From Streptomyces sp. TLI_171 (lineage in GTDB: Bacteria; Actinomycetota; Actinomycetes; Streptomycetales; Streptomycetaceae): a DNA stretch of 64,000 nucleotides. Of this stretch, positions 52,703-60,649 are shown in pieces; within the stretch, counting starts at the first letter, position 1; every line of letters starts with the position of its first letter. The notes under the pieces were generated by a model that did no database searches, had not been told where the DNA came from, and was given only the letters and a program-made list of their open reading frames with translations. The stretch is taken from contig NZ_RAPS01000001.1 in assembly GCF_003610255.1 (NCBI RefSeq), forward strand, positions 6,661,001 through 6,725,000, in the 5' to 3' direction. A program made the translations under genes and the position numbers.

Positions 52703-53056
52703 ATGGCACGACTGTCCGTCGCCGAAGGCACGCTGATCGTGGAGATCGAAGGACTGGACAAGCTCTGGGCGATCCGGAGCCGGATCGAGATACCGCTCGG
52801 CAACGTTCGCGGCGCGACCGCGGACCCGGGCGTGGGCGCGGAGCCCAAGGGCGTCCGGGTCGGCGGCACCCAGTGGCCCGGAGTGATCACGGCCGGGCGG
52901 TTCCGCCGGGACGGCGAGCTGGTGTTCTGGGACGTCAAGAACCCGGCGAAGGCGGTGGTGATCGAGCTCGCCGACGAACGGTACGCCCGGCTGATCGTCG
53001 AGGTCGACGACCCGCGGGCGGCGGTCGCCCTGGTCGAGCAGGCCCTGCGGGCCTGA
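52703..53056 (+). CDS. Conserved small hypothetical protein, PH-like
   Basis: This 117-residue protein has a strand-rich pattern (MARLSVAEGTLIVEIEGLDKLWAIRSRIEIPLGNVRGATADPGV, then VITAGRFRRDGELVFWDVKNPAKAVVIELADERYARLIVEVDDP and a final helix ALVEQALRA). This is the architecture of bacterial pleckstrin-like domains. It has no signal peptide. AGGGAGG lies ahead of ATG 52703. It is paired with the preceding TetR gene and its stop is followed by a very long hairpin. Biological role unknown. Confidence 0.75.
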   Translation: MARLSVAEGTLIVEIEGLDKLWAIRSRIEIPLGNVRGATADPGVGAEPKGVRVGGTQWPGVITAGRFRRDGELVFWDVKNPAKAVVIELADERYARLIVEVDDPRAAVALVEQALRA

Positions 53057-53060
53057 GCCC

Positions 53061-53126
53061 GCCCGCCCGCCACCCGACCGGCCCCGGCAGCGCGCGCTGC
53101 CGGGGCCGGTCGGGTGGCGGGCGGGC
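53061..53126. terminator. Perfect 33-base-arm palindrome, bidirectional terminator
   Basis: Bases 53061-53126 are their own reverse complement (66 bases, no unpaired centre). The element is bounded by the stop of the PH-like gene (53054-53056) and that of the convergent MBL-fold gene (53127-53129). The left arm is preceded by one extra CCCG unit compared with the right. Confidence 0.85.
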
Positions 53127-54551
53127 TCAGAACAGCGGGACTTCGCCCTCCTGGTCGGGCGCCTGGTCCGCGGCCGCGGGCCGGGTGCCCGCGGTGGGGC
53201 GGACGTCGGTGGCGGGCCGGACGTCGGTGGCGGGCCGGACGTCGGTGGTGGGCCGGGCGTCCGCGAGGGCGGCGTCCGGGCGGGGAGTGGCGCCGGCGGG
53301 CGTCAGGGCGGCCGGGGTGTTCGGCACGGTGGCCGGGGGCGGGGTCATCCCCTCGGGAACCAGCAGGTCCGCGCCGTTCGGGGCGGCCGCGACGGCGCGC
53401 CACCAGAGCTTGACGGCCGGCGGGTCGGCCGGCTCGAAGGGCCGGCCCGGGCGGGGGACGGCGAGCGTCGCCCCGGCGGCGTGGGCGGCGGCCACGGCCC
53501 GTTCGGCGGGCTCCTCCCACGGGTGCGGGGCCAGGTCGAAGGTCCCCCAGTGCACCGGCAGCATCAGCCGGCCGCCCAGGTCGCGGTGCGCCTGCACCGC
53601 CTCCTCGGGCGTCAGGTGCACCTCCGGCCAGTGCTCCGAGTACGCGCCGACCTGCATCATCGTCGCGTCGAACGGGCCGAACCGGCGGCCGATCTCGGCG
53701 AAGCCCGGGAAGTAGCCGCTGTCGCCGCTGTGGAACAGCCGGTGCCGCTTGCCCTCCACCACCCACGAGGCCCAGAGGAACTTGCCGCTGGGCCGCGGCC
53801 CGCGCGAGCAGTAGTGCCGGGCCGGAGTGGCGGTCAGCCGCAGGCCGTCCAGCTCGGTCGACTCCCACCAGTCCAGGTCGACGATCCGGCGCGGCGAGAC
53901 GCCCCAGTGCTCCAGGTGCGCGCCGATGCCCAGCGGGACCGCGAACACCGCGTCGCCGGCGGCGAGGGTGCGGACGGTGTCCATGTCCAGGTGGTCGTAG
54001 TGGTCGTGCGAGATCACCACCACGTCCACCGGCCCGAGTTCGGCCAGCGGCAGCGGGACCGGGTGCAGGCGCTTCGGCCCGATCCAGTCGAACGGCGAAC
54101 AGCGCTCGCTCCACACCGGGTCGAACAGCACCCGGACCCCGTCGATCTCGGCCAGCACGGTGGCGTGACCCAGCCAGGTCAGCCGCAGGCCCGAGGCCGG
54201 CGGCGTGGCCAGCTCGACCGGCAGCAGCCGGTGCACCGGCACCGCGGCGACCGGTGCGCGGCGGCTCGGGTCCGCGGCCAGCTTGGTGCGCATCAGCGCC
54301 AACGGGGTGTGCGCGTACGCCAGCCGACGGGTCGTCACCGGATTGCGGAAGGAACCGTCCACGAAGTGCGGCGAGTTGCGGACCTTCTCCCAGCGGCCGC
54401 CCCGCGGGTCGGCGCCGAACGCGTCCGTGCGCACCCGGTGCCAGGTCTCCCGGGGCAGCGTGCGGTACGAGCGCTTCGCGTCGCGCAGCGCGAGCCCGGC
54501 CTCGGCGGCCAGTTCGCCGGCACGGAACAGCCAGGAGACGGGGCGGGACAC
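53127..54551 (-). CDS. MBL-fold metal-dependent hydrolase (NAPE-PLD/UlaG-like) with repeat tail
   Basis: This 474-residue protein has an N-terminal helical region of about 60 residues and then a metallo-beta-lactamase core. The core has LTWLGHATVLAEIDGVRVLFDPVWSER (about 117-143), HDHYDHLD (zinc ligands, about 180-187), ARHYCSRG, LFHSGDSGYF and LPVHWGTFDLA. This is the pattern of N-acyl-phosphatidylethanolamine phospholipase D-type proteins. The C-terminal 60 residues are disordered with three RP(T/A)TDV repeats. GTG 54549-54551 has GGAGG four bases upstream. It probably acts on a phosphodiester or lipid. Confidence 0.83.
   Translation of the reverse strand: MSRPVSWLFRAGELAAEAGLALRDAKRSYRTLPRETWHRVRTDAFGADPRGGRWEKVRNSPHFVDGSFRNPVTTRRLAYAHTPLALMRTKLAADPSRRAPVAAVPVHRLLPVELATPPASGLRLTWLGHATVLAEIDGVRVLFDPVWSERCSPFDWIGPKRLHPVPLPLAELGPVDVVVISHDHYDHLDMDTVRTLAAGDAVFAVPLGIGAHLEHWGVSPRRIVDLDWWESTELDGLRLTATPARHYCSRGPRPSGKFLWASWVVEGKRHRLFHSGDSGYFPGFAEIGRRFGPFDATMMQVGAYSEHWPEVHLTPEEAVQAHRDLGGRLMLPVHWGTFDLAPHPWEEPAERAVAAAHAAGATLAVPRPGRPFEPADPPAVKLWWRAVAAAPNGADLLVPEGMTPPPATVPNTPAALTPAGATPRPDAALADARPTTDVRPATDVRPATDVRPTAGTRPAAADQAPDQEGEVPLF
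53201..53254. repeat. Three tandem 18-base coding repeats
   Basis: The units at 53201-53218, 53219-53236 and 53237-53254 read GGACGTCGGTGGCGGGCC; the third has one change. They encode the RPATDV hexapeptides of the MBL-fold protein tail. Confidence 0.8.
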
Positions 54552-54834
54552 GGCACCTCCACGGTCGGACACCCGGACGGCGGCCCGCCCCAGGACGGAA
54601 GGACGCACCTCAGACCAGGACATTACCGACATAACCGGGTCAAACGCGGCAGGTGGCGGGCGGCGCGCCGCAGGTGTCGGGGCGGCGGGCGACCGGTGGC
54701 GGAACGCCGACGGACCGCCCCGAAAGACGGGACGGTCCGTGGTGCGGCGCGGTCGGCGGCGGGGCCTCGGGCGTCGCGGTCGGCGGTGTGGCCTCAGCCG
54801 GGGGCCTCGGGCGGGCGCAGCGGGCGGTGGGGCC
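54552..54834. terminator. Gap with hairpin downstream of the maoC gene
   Basis: This 283-base gap contains no gene. A strong hairpin at 54709-54739 (ACGGACCG with CGGTCCGT, continued by CCCG with CGGG, loop AAAGA, one mismatch) is placed to terminate the minus-strand MaoC gene. GGCCTC-rich short repeats fill 54755-54838. Confidence 0.5.
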
Positions 54835-55293
54835 TCAGGCGGCCGGGTAGAAGCGGGTGATGGTCTCCGCGACGCAGTGCGGCTTGGCGCCGGACTCGCT
54901 GGAGATGGTGAAGCGGACCACGGCCTGCACCCCGCCCGGCACCTGCTCCGCCGAGACCAGCACCGCCGTCGCCCGGACCGCACTGCCGACCGGCAGCGGC
55001 GCCGGGAAACGCACCTTGTCCGAGCCGTAGTTGAGGGCCATCGCGATGCCCTCCACCCCGTAGCACTCCTTCGCCAGCACCGGCAGCAGCGACAGCGTCA
55101 GGTACCCGTGCACGATCGTCCCGCCGAACGGCGTCTGCTTCGCCCGCTCCGGGTCGACGTGGATCCACTGGTGGTCGCCGGTCGCCTCCGCGAACAGGTT
55201 CACCCGGTCCTGGTCCACGGTGTGCCACTCGCTGGTGCCGAGTTCGGTGCCGACCGCGGCGGTCAGATCGGCGAGCGAGGCGAAGGTCGTCAC
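54835..55293 (-). CDS. MaoC-family hydratase (enoyl-CoA/hydroxyacyl type)
   Basis: This 152-residue hotdog-fold protein has the hydratase-2 motif FAEATGDHQWIHVDPERAK (Asp and His near residues 39-44), then TPFGGTIVHGYLTLSLLP and ALNYGSDKVRFPAPLPVGS. It hydrates enoyl-CoA thioesters. GTG 55291-55293 is preferred for GGAG six bases upstream; a GTG 12 bases earlier is possible. A well-formed promoter at 55350-55378 gives a leader of about 50 bases. It is transcribed alone. Confidence 0.88.
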   Translation of the reverse strand: MTTFASLADLTAAVGTELGTSEWHTVDQDRVNLFAEATGDHQWIHVDPERAKQTPFGGTIVHGYLTLSLLPVLAKECYGVEGIAMALNYGSDKVRFPAPLPVGSAVRATAVLVSAEQVPGGVQAVVRFTISSESGAKPHCVAETITRFYPAA

Positions 55294-55349
55294 GGTGCGC
55301 TCCACAGGTGCGTCGGGGCAGGACGGCCCCCGGCGGGGCCGACTCGCAG

Positions 55350-55378
55350 AGTATGCCTACTCGCCGGTCACATGTCAG
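55350..55378 (-). promoter_or_regulatory. Promoter of the maoC gene
   Basis: On the minus strand CTGACA (-35, 55373-55378) and CATACT (-10, 55350-55355) are separated by exactly 17 bases and point to the maoC gene. It is one of the closest matches to the housekeeping consensus in the window. Confidence 0.65.
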
Positions 55379-55403
55379 GGGGCCCGGGCCGGGCCGTCCG
55401 GGC

Positions 55404-55856
55404 TCAGGCGCGGCGCCGGCCCGGGAGGGCCGGGGTCGCGGCGTCGGCGTCGGGGACGATCCGGCGGCCGGAGACCAGCTCCGGGGTGATCGCCACGTAC
55501 TCCGGGCCCGGCTCCGGGATCCACGGGCGCAGGCCCGCGCCCTCCAGGGCGGCGCGTTCGCCGGCGTCCCGCACCACCTCCGCGCGCCCGTGCACCAGGA
55601 CGCTCCAGCCGTTGCGGCCCGCCCGGTCGAAGTCGTCCACCTGGAACGCCGCCACCGTGCCGTCCAGCGCCCGCGCCACCCGGGTACCCGCCCGCAGCGC
55701 CAGCACCAGACGCCCGTCCGCGGCCACCCGGAACGCCACCGGGAGCACCGCCGGCAGTGCGTGCTCGGTGTACACCACCCGCCCCAGCGGCACGGTGCCC
55801 AGCAGGCGCAGGCATTCCGCCTCGCCCAGCGTCTCCACCCGCTCCTCACCGTCCAT
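55404..55856 (-). CDS. Pyridoxamine 5'-phosphate oxidase-family flavin-binding protein
   Basis: This 150-residue split-barrel protein has LRLLGTVPLGRVVYTEHALPAVLPVAFRVAADGRLVLAL (N-terminal barrel strands), ALDGTVAAFQVDDFDRAGRNGWSVLVHGRAEVV and ITPELVSGRRI. This is the 'flavin-nucleotide-binding' group, often F420- or FMN-linked and frequently in dormancy (DosR-type) regulons of actinobacteria. ATG 55856. A GGGCCCATGGTCCC-containing palindrome lies about 36 bases upstream. Confidence 0.82.
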   Translation of the reverse strand: MDGEERVETLGEAECLRLLGTVPLGRVVYTEHALPAVLPVAFRVAADGRLVLALRAGTRVARALDGTVAAFQVDDFDRAGRNGWSVLVHGRAEVVRDAGERAALEGAGLRPWIPEPGPEYVAITPELVSGRRIVPDADAATPALPGRRRA

Positions 55857-55891
55857 ACCGACGATGCTGCCCCGTCCGCCCGGCCCCGAAC

Positions 55892-55930
55892 AGGGCCCAT
55901 GGTCCCTGAGCTGGGGCTCATCGGGCCGAT
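55892..55930. promoter_or_regulatory. Cluster of three small palindromes upstream of the PNPOx gene
   Basis: Seen: AGGGCCCATGGTCCCT (55892-55907, one symmetric mismatch), TGAGC-TGGG-GCTCA (55907-55920) and ATCGG-G-CCGAT (55920-55930). The first has the GGGxC...GxCCC form of DosR/DevR sites. They lie between the PNPOx gene and the Tad locus upstream gene. Confidence 0.4.
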
Positions 55931-56101
55931 TCCGCCCCGCACCGACACCCGGCGGCGATACCTTGGCCTCCGGTGGCCACCAGCCCGCCCGCGCCGACCG
56001 GCGGACGACCGGCGGACGGGCGGCCCGGTACGGCCGGGAAGAAGCGCGGCACCGGAAGAAGCGCGGCAGACGGGCGCGCCGCAGTCGAGGGGGCGGTACA
56101 G

Positions 56102-56938
56102 GTGAGCGGTGGCATCGAACTGGTGGTGATCGGCGCGGACGGCGGTCCCGAACGCGGCCACGGCGGCTCCGCCCGCGCCGCCGACGGCGCCCGCACCCTC
56201 GCCACCGCCCTCCCCGGCCGCACCTTCGACGCCGGCACCCGCGGCAGCACCGTCAGCCACCCGCCCGCCGACGCCGACGCCAACACCCTCCTCACCGCCC
56301 TCCGCCAAGCCGCCCAACGCCCGGCCCGCTGGCTGGTGGTCTGCCTGCTCGGCCAACTCGTCGCCGACCCGCGCGGCCGCCGGGTCGCCCTGGTCACCGC
56401 CGGCTCCACCCCCGACAACGCCTACCGCCGCGGCCTCGCCTGGGACTGGATCACCAGCGCCATGGTCCACGGCGCCCAGGAAGAGACCCTGCTGATCGTC
56501 GACGCGGTCGCCGACCGCGACAGCTGGGCCGCCCTGCAACGCGAGGACGGCGCCGGCGAACTCCTCGGCCACTCGCGCGTCCCGCTCTGGGGCCGGATCG
56601 GCCGCTGGAGCGCCGGCCGGCGCGGCCGCGACGGCGTACTCCCCGGCGCCGAGGGCTCGTTCAGCTGGGCCCTCGGCCGGGTCCTCGAACACGGCGTGCC
56701 CGGCGCCCCCGCCGCCGTCGGCCCGCTCGACCTCCAGCCCGCCGTGGAAAGCCAATTGGGCTGGGGCGAACCCGCCGCCGCCGGCGAGGCCCGACTGCTC
56801 GTCCCGCGTGACGGAGGACGACTCCTGATGCGCAATCGGGCCGCAGTGAGAGGTGCGCTCGCCGGATTGCCGCTTTCCGATGAACTTTTGGCGGTTCTGT
56901 GGCGAGAAAGTGCCCCAACGGATCCGCCTTCCGCGTAA
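56102..56938 (+). CDS. Hypothetical protein upstream of the Tad cluster
   Basis: This protein has 278 residues from GTG 56102, chosen because GAGGGGG precedes it and because codon composition upstream looks non-coding. The N-terminal half (IELVVIGADGGPERGHGGSARAADGARTLATALPG) and WLVVCLLGQLVADPRGRRVALVTAG faintly resemble a caspase-like fold. The catalytic His and Cys are not recognisable. No signal peptide or membrane helix is present. It is followed after 151 bases by a lipoprotein gene; whether it belongs to the secretion cluster is open. Confidence 0.6.
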   Translation: MSGGIELVVIGADGGPERGHGGSARAADGARTLATALPGRTFDAGTRGSTVSHPPADADANTLLTALRQAAQRPARWLVVCLLGQLVADPRGRRVALVTAGSTPDNAYRRGLAWDWITSAMVHGAQEETLLIVDAVADRDSWAALQREDGAGELLGHSRVPLWGRIGRWSAGRRGRDGVLPGAEGSFSWALGRVLEHGVPGAPAAVGPLDLQPAVESQLGWGEPAAAGEARLLVPRDGGRLLMRNRAAVRGALAGLPLSDELLAVLWRESAPTDPPSA

Positions 56939-57089
56939 GGTCAGGAGGTCCCGGCTGTTGCCGTGCCGGGGCGGGGTGGCGAAGAATCGACCTCCGAGCG
57001 ACCTCCGAGCAACACGAGCAACACAGGGGACGGCAGACGAGATCAGCGGTTCGGACCCACCACAGGTCCGACCGCAACAAGGTGGGGCT

Positions 57090-57710
57090 ATGCGGCAGCG
57101 CGGAATTCTGGTGCGCCCTGGGGCGGTTGGGATCAGTGGGCTACTCCTGCCATTCCTCCTGACAGCCTGCTCGGCCACCCCCACCGGCTCCACCGACCGC
57201 CTCGGAACCCCCGCCCCCAGCCTCCCCCGCGCCACCGCAGCCGCCACCGCCACCGGTGGCGCGAGCAGCGCGCCGGTCCCGGACGGCGGCACCGAAGGGC
57301 TGGCGGGGGGCGACGCCTTGACGACCTATCAGTACTGGTGGAAGGTCCAGATCGACGTCCTCGGGCGATCGGATTCGGACGGAAACGCGCTGCGCCAGTA
57401 CGCCACATCGGCCGCGCTGAGTGAAACCCTGCTCTCGGTCACTCGGCTGCATGACGCGAAACTCGTCATGATCGGCGCTCCACGGACTTCCCCGATCGTC
57501 AAATCCCTTGATCTGCAGGCGAATCCGCCCACTGCCACGATCGACGACTGCGTCGATGTCTCCGACTGGCACCAGGCGGACGCCGACACCAAGCAGATCA
57601 AGGACCCGCAACAGCGGCTGTCGCGCTATCCGGCGACGGCCGTGCTGAAGAAATACGGAAACCGCTGGCTGATCGCCGACTTCACCCGTGAGGTGACCAA
57701 GACATGCTGA
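57090..57710 (+). CDS. Lipoprotein of the Tad-associated region
   Basis: This 206-residue protein has a signal ending in a lipobox (LLPFLLTAC, Cys near 27), an Ala/Pro/Thr linker (about 30-65) and a globular domain similar to SnoaL/DUF4440-type folds (TYQYWWKVQIDVLGRSD ... KKYGNRWLIADF). It probably sits on the outer face of the membrane. The ATG at 57090 has GGTGGGG just before. Its stop overlaps the next gene's start by seven bases, so the two are co-translated. Confidence 0.75.
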   Translation: MRQRGILVRPGAVGISGLLLPFLLTACSATPTGSTDRLGTPAPSLPRATAAATATGGASSAPVPDGGTEGLAGGDALTTYQYWWKVQIDVLGRSDSDGNALRQYATSAALSETLLSVTRLHDAKLVMIGAPRTSPIVKSLDLQANPPTATIDDCVDVSDWHQADADTKQIKDPQQRLSRYPATAVLKKYGNRWLIADFTREVTKTC

Positions 57711-58615
57711 ACTCCGCTTGGCGCGCCGCCATTTGTGTACTGACCGGCATCGGATTGGCCCTCACCGCTGCTCCGGCGAGCGCCGACGGTCCCATCATCA
57801 CGCCGTGCGCGGAACTCTCGATCTGCACGGGTGCCCACGTCCCGGGCAGCACCGCCACGCCCGGCACGGGCGGTACCGGCGGAGGCGGCGGCGCTTCGAC
57901 CTGTTCCTGGAACGGCGAGACCGTGCCGTGTTGGCGGGACGACCTGGGCTGGTTCTCGGAGGGCTGCTACTACCGGGTCGCCGATCCGCAACCGCTGCCC
58001 GGCGAACCCGTCTGGGACGGGCACACCAGCGCGGACGGTACGGTCTACGACCGGGCCTGCCTGGGCAATGAGGGCCAGGGTCCGGTCTTCCTCACGACAC
58101 CGCCCCCCGCCCCGCCGAGGCGGTCGCCCCGGGCGATCGCCACCGACCTGCTGCTCCGGATCGACACCGGCAAGCCGGTGCTGCACGCCGCTCCGCAGGG
58201 CGACGCCGTGGTCGGTTCCCCGGTGTGGCTCTGGTTCGACCGGAACAGCGACGTCACGGGCCCGCTCAGCGAGAAGGTCACCGAACAGGGGGTCACCGTC
58301 ATCACCACGATCACGCTGAAGAGCGTGACCTGGCAGGTGGACGACGCGCCGACGGGCAGTCAGGAGCGCAGCTTCAGCTGTGACGGTCCCGGCGCTCCGT
58401 TCCAGGCCGGCGGAACGCCGACCTGCAGTCACGTGTTCACCCGGAGCTCGGCGCAGCGTCCGGACCACGCCTACTCCATGAGCGTCCGGCTGAACTGGCA
58501 GGTGACGGCCAGGCTGGACAACGGCACGGCCATCGACATGACCGGCATCGACTGGACCACCTCGCCCGGCACCGTCCTGCGCGTCCCGGTCAATGAGGTG
58601 CAGGTGCTGAACTGA
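57704..58615 (+). CDS. Secreted cysteine-containing protein of the Tad-associated region
   Basis: This 303-residue protein has a signal peptide (MLNSAWRAAICVLTGIGLALTAAPASA) and a glycine-rich spacer. A Cys/Trp-rich module (TCSWNGETVPCWRDDLGWFSEGCYYRV, about 67-93) and a beta-rich domain with TLKSVTWQVDD and SVRLNWQVTA follow. Cysteines in the first half likely form disulfides. It overlaps the preceding lipoprotein gene. It has no named family and is a candidate surface or assembly factor of the downstream pilus-like system. Confidence 0.7.
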   Translation: MLNSAWRAAICVLTGIGLALTAAPASADGPIITPCAELSICTGAHVPGSTATPGTGGTGGGGGASTCSWNGETVPCWRDDLGWFSEGCYYRVADPQPLPGEPVWDGHTSADGTVYDRACLGNEGQGPVFLTTPPPAPPRRSPRAIATDLLLRIDTGKPVLHAAPQGDAVVGSPVWLWFDRNSDVTGPLSEKVTEQGVTVITTITLKSVTWQVDDAPTGSQERSFSCDGPGAPFQAGGTPTCSHVFTRSSAQRPDHAYSMSVRLNWQVTARLDNGTAIDMTGIDWTTSPGTVLRVPVNEVQVLN

Positions 58616-58709
58616 TCGGCTCGGTGGCCGTGGCGACGAGGGTGCGGCTGCCGGGGGAGTTGACGTTCCATCACGAGTGAGAGGCCGCAGAGCGGTGGAG
58701 AACCGAAGC

Positions 58710-59342
58710 ATGCCGACCCCGCCGCGCCGGCTCGGCGCACGGCGGCGGCGGCCGGCCGTTCTGGCGATGGCGACGGCGTTGATCGCGGCCGGCGGTCTGG
58801 GCGGTGCGGCGCTGTACAACAGCAGCGGGCAGCGGATCGCGGTGCTGGCGCTGGCCCGGGACGTGCCGATGGGGCAGGTGCTGAGTCCGGACGATCTGAC
58901 GGTGGCGCACATCGCGGGCGATCCGGCGTTGCACCCGTTGGACGCCCAGGACCTGTCGCGGACGGTGGGGCTGCGGGCCACCACAGACCTGAAGCGGGGT
59001 TCGCTGCTGGTGAAGGCGGACGTGACGAGCGATCCGGCGACGCAGCCGGGGCAGCAGATCGTCGGCATCGCGGCGAAGCACTCGCAGTTGCCGGCGACCA
59101 GGCTGCAGCCGGGCCTGCAGATCCTGGTGGTCAACACCTCGGACGGCAAGGCGGACGGCCCCACGACCCGGACGCCGGACACGATGACCGCGGTGGTCGC
59201 CATGGTGGGGCGGCCGGACACCGACGGCAGCACGGTGATAGACGTGGCGGTCGGGCCGGCCGACGGGCCGCGGTTGGCGCAGTGGGTGGCGAGCGGGAAG
59301 TTCCAGGTGATCCTGGCGCCGCGGACGGCCGGGGGCTCCTGA
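58710..59342 (+). CDS. SAF-domain protein, CpaB/RcpC-like
   Basis: This 210-residue protein has a basic N-terminus, one membrane helix (PAVLAMATALIAAGGLGGAALY, about 15-36) and an extracytoplasmic SAF domain (VLALARDVPMGQVLSPDDLTVAHIAGDP, then VGLRATTDLKRGSLLVKADV). This is the fold of CpaB, which holds Flp pilus components at the wall. ATG 58710 has GGTGGAG upstream and is preferred to a GTG 33 bases earlier that has none. It overlaps the following TadZ gene by one base (TGATG). Confidence 0.78.
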   Translation: MPTPPRRLGARRRRPAVLAMATALIAAGGLGGAALYNSSGQRIAVLALARDVPMGQVLSPDDLTVAHIAGDPALHPLDAQDLSRTVGLRATTDLKRGSLLVKADVTSDPATQPGQQIVGIAAKHSQLPATRLQPGLQILVVNTSDGKADGPTTRTPDTMTAVVAMVGRPDTDGSTVIDVAVGPADGPRLAQWVASGKFQVILAPRTAGGS

Positions 59343-60649
59343 TGACGGTGGTGGCCGTGCTCGGCGGGCCGGGGGCGCCCGGGGCCACCAGCAGTGCCCT
59401 CGCGCTGCTGCTGTCCTGGCCGTTGCGCCCGGGGCGCCGGGTGCTGCTGGCGGAGTGCGATCCGGACGGCGGGGCGGTGCTGGCGGGGGCGTTGGAGGGC
59501 CGGGTCGAGGCGGTGTACGGGCTGCGCAACCTGGCGGTGGCGGACCGGCGCGGCCTGCTCGCCGAGACGCTGTGGGAGCAGTTGCTGGACGTCTCCCCGC
59601 AGGGGACGGGGGAGCGGCTGCTGCTGCCGGGGCTGACGGATCCGGCCCAGGCGCCCGGTCTCGCCTACACCTGGGAGCCGCTGGTGGAGGCGCTGCACGC
59701 GCTGGAACCGCAGGGCTACGACGTGATCCTGGACCTCGGCCGCTCCGGCGCGAACGGGCCGATGGCGGTGCTGGCCCGGCGGGCCGACGTGGTGGCCGCG
59801 ACGGTCCGCACCACGCTGCGCGGGCTGTCGGCGGCGCGGCCGCGGCTGGCCGCGCTGCGCGAGGACCTGGACACCCACGGCACGGGCGCGGACGGGCTCG
59901 GGCTGCTGGTGATCGGTGAGGGGCCGTACCCGGAGAACGAGGTGTCCCGGCAGTTCCAGCTGCCCGTGGTCGGCGAGTTGGCGTACGCGCCGCGCACCGC
60001 CCGGGTGCTGTCGGACGGCGGCGACACCGCGGACCGCCGGTTCATCCGCTCCGAGCTGATGCGGACCGCCCGCACCGCCGTCGACCGGATCCTGCAACTG
60101 GCCGAGGACCGCCGCCGTCGCCTCGGCCCGCACCCGGCCGCCGCCCGGCCCGTCCACCAGCCGCAGCCGCAGCCACAACTGCACCACCAGCCGCAGCCAC
60201 CACTGCACCAGCAACCGCAGCCGCAGCTGTTCGCCCATCCGCAGCCGGTCCAGCCCCAACCGGAGCCCCCCGTCCAGCAGTTCGTGCCACCCCAGCCGCC
60301 TGTGCAGCAGTTCGTGCAGCCCCAGCCCCTGGTGCAGCAGTTCGTCCAGCCGCAGCCGGTGCCGCCGCAGGTGCCGCAGCCCGCGCCGTTCGTGGCGGGC
60401 CCGGTGCCCGGGCAGCAGCAGATGCCGGGCGGGCAACAGGCGTACCCGGGCCAGCCGCAGGGCGGGCAGTTCACGGGGGAGTGGCCGGTCCGGGCGGACG
60501 CGCAGCCGCAGATCTCGTACGCGGCGCCGTACATCGCGCCGCCCGCGGTGCCGCAGCCGCCGGTGCCGGCGCCGTTCCCGGCGGCGGACCCCGACGCGAA
60601 CGACCGGGACGAGGACGGCGGCTGGGGGGAGGTGCTCCGTGCGCGCTAG
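59342..60649 (+). CDS. tadZ: TadZ/CpaE-like ParA-superfamily protein with Gln/Pro-rich tail
   Basis: This 435-residue protein has an N-terminal ATPase-like domain (VVAVLGGPGAPGATSSALALLLSW, ECDPDGGAVLAGALEG, DVILDLGRSG, VVAATVRTTLRGLSAARPRLAALR). The P-loop reads GGPGAPGATS, lacking the usual Lys residues, as in several TadZ proteins. Residues about 262-405 are low complexity, mainly Gln, Pro, His and Val with repeated VQQFVQPQP. Such proteins place the Tad machine at a cell pole or hyphal site. The next gene starts within its last codons. Confidence 0.8.
   Translation: MTVVAVLGGPGAPGATSSALALLLSWPLRPGRRVLLAECDPDGGAVLAGALEGRVEAVYGLRNLAVADRRGLLAETLWEQLLDVSPQGTGERLLLPGLTDPAQAPGLAYTWEPLVEALHALEPQGYDVILDLGRSGANGPMAVLARRADVVAATVRTTLRGLSAARPRLAALREDLDTHGTGADGLGLLVIGEGPYPENEVSRQFQLPVVGELAYAPRTARVLSDGGDTADRRFIRSELMRTARTAVDRILQLAEDRRRRLGPHPAAARPVHQPQPQPQLHHQPQPPLHQQPQPQLFAHPQPVQPQPEPPVQQFVPPQPPVQQFVQPQPLVQQFVQPQPVPPQVPQPAPFVAGPVPGQQQMPGGQQAYPGQPQGGQFTGEWPVRADAQPQISYAAPYIAPPAVPQPPVPAPFPAADPDANDRDEDGGWGEVLRAR

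Noticed and set aside
60140..60470. Tandem repeats suggestive of a CRISPR-like or satellite array
   Set aside because: The repeats are coding Gln/Pro codons of TadZ, vary in length and have no regular spacers.
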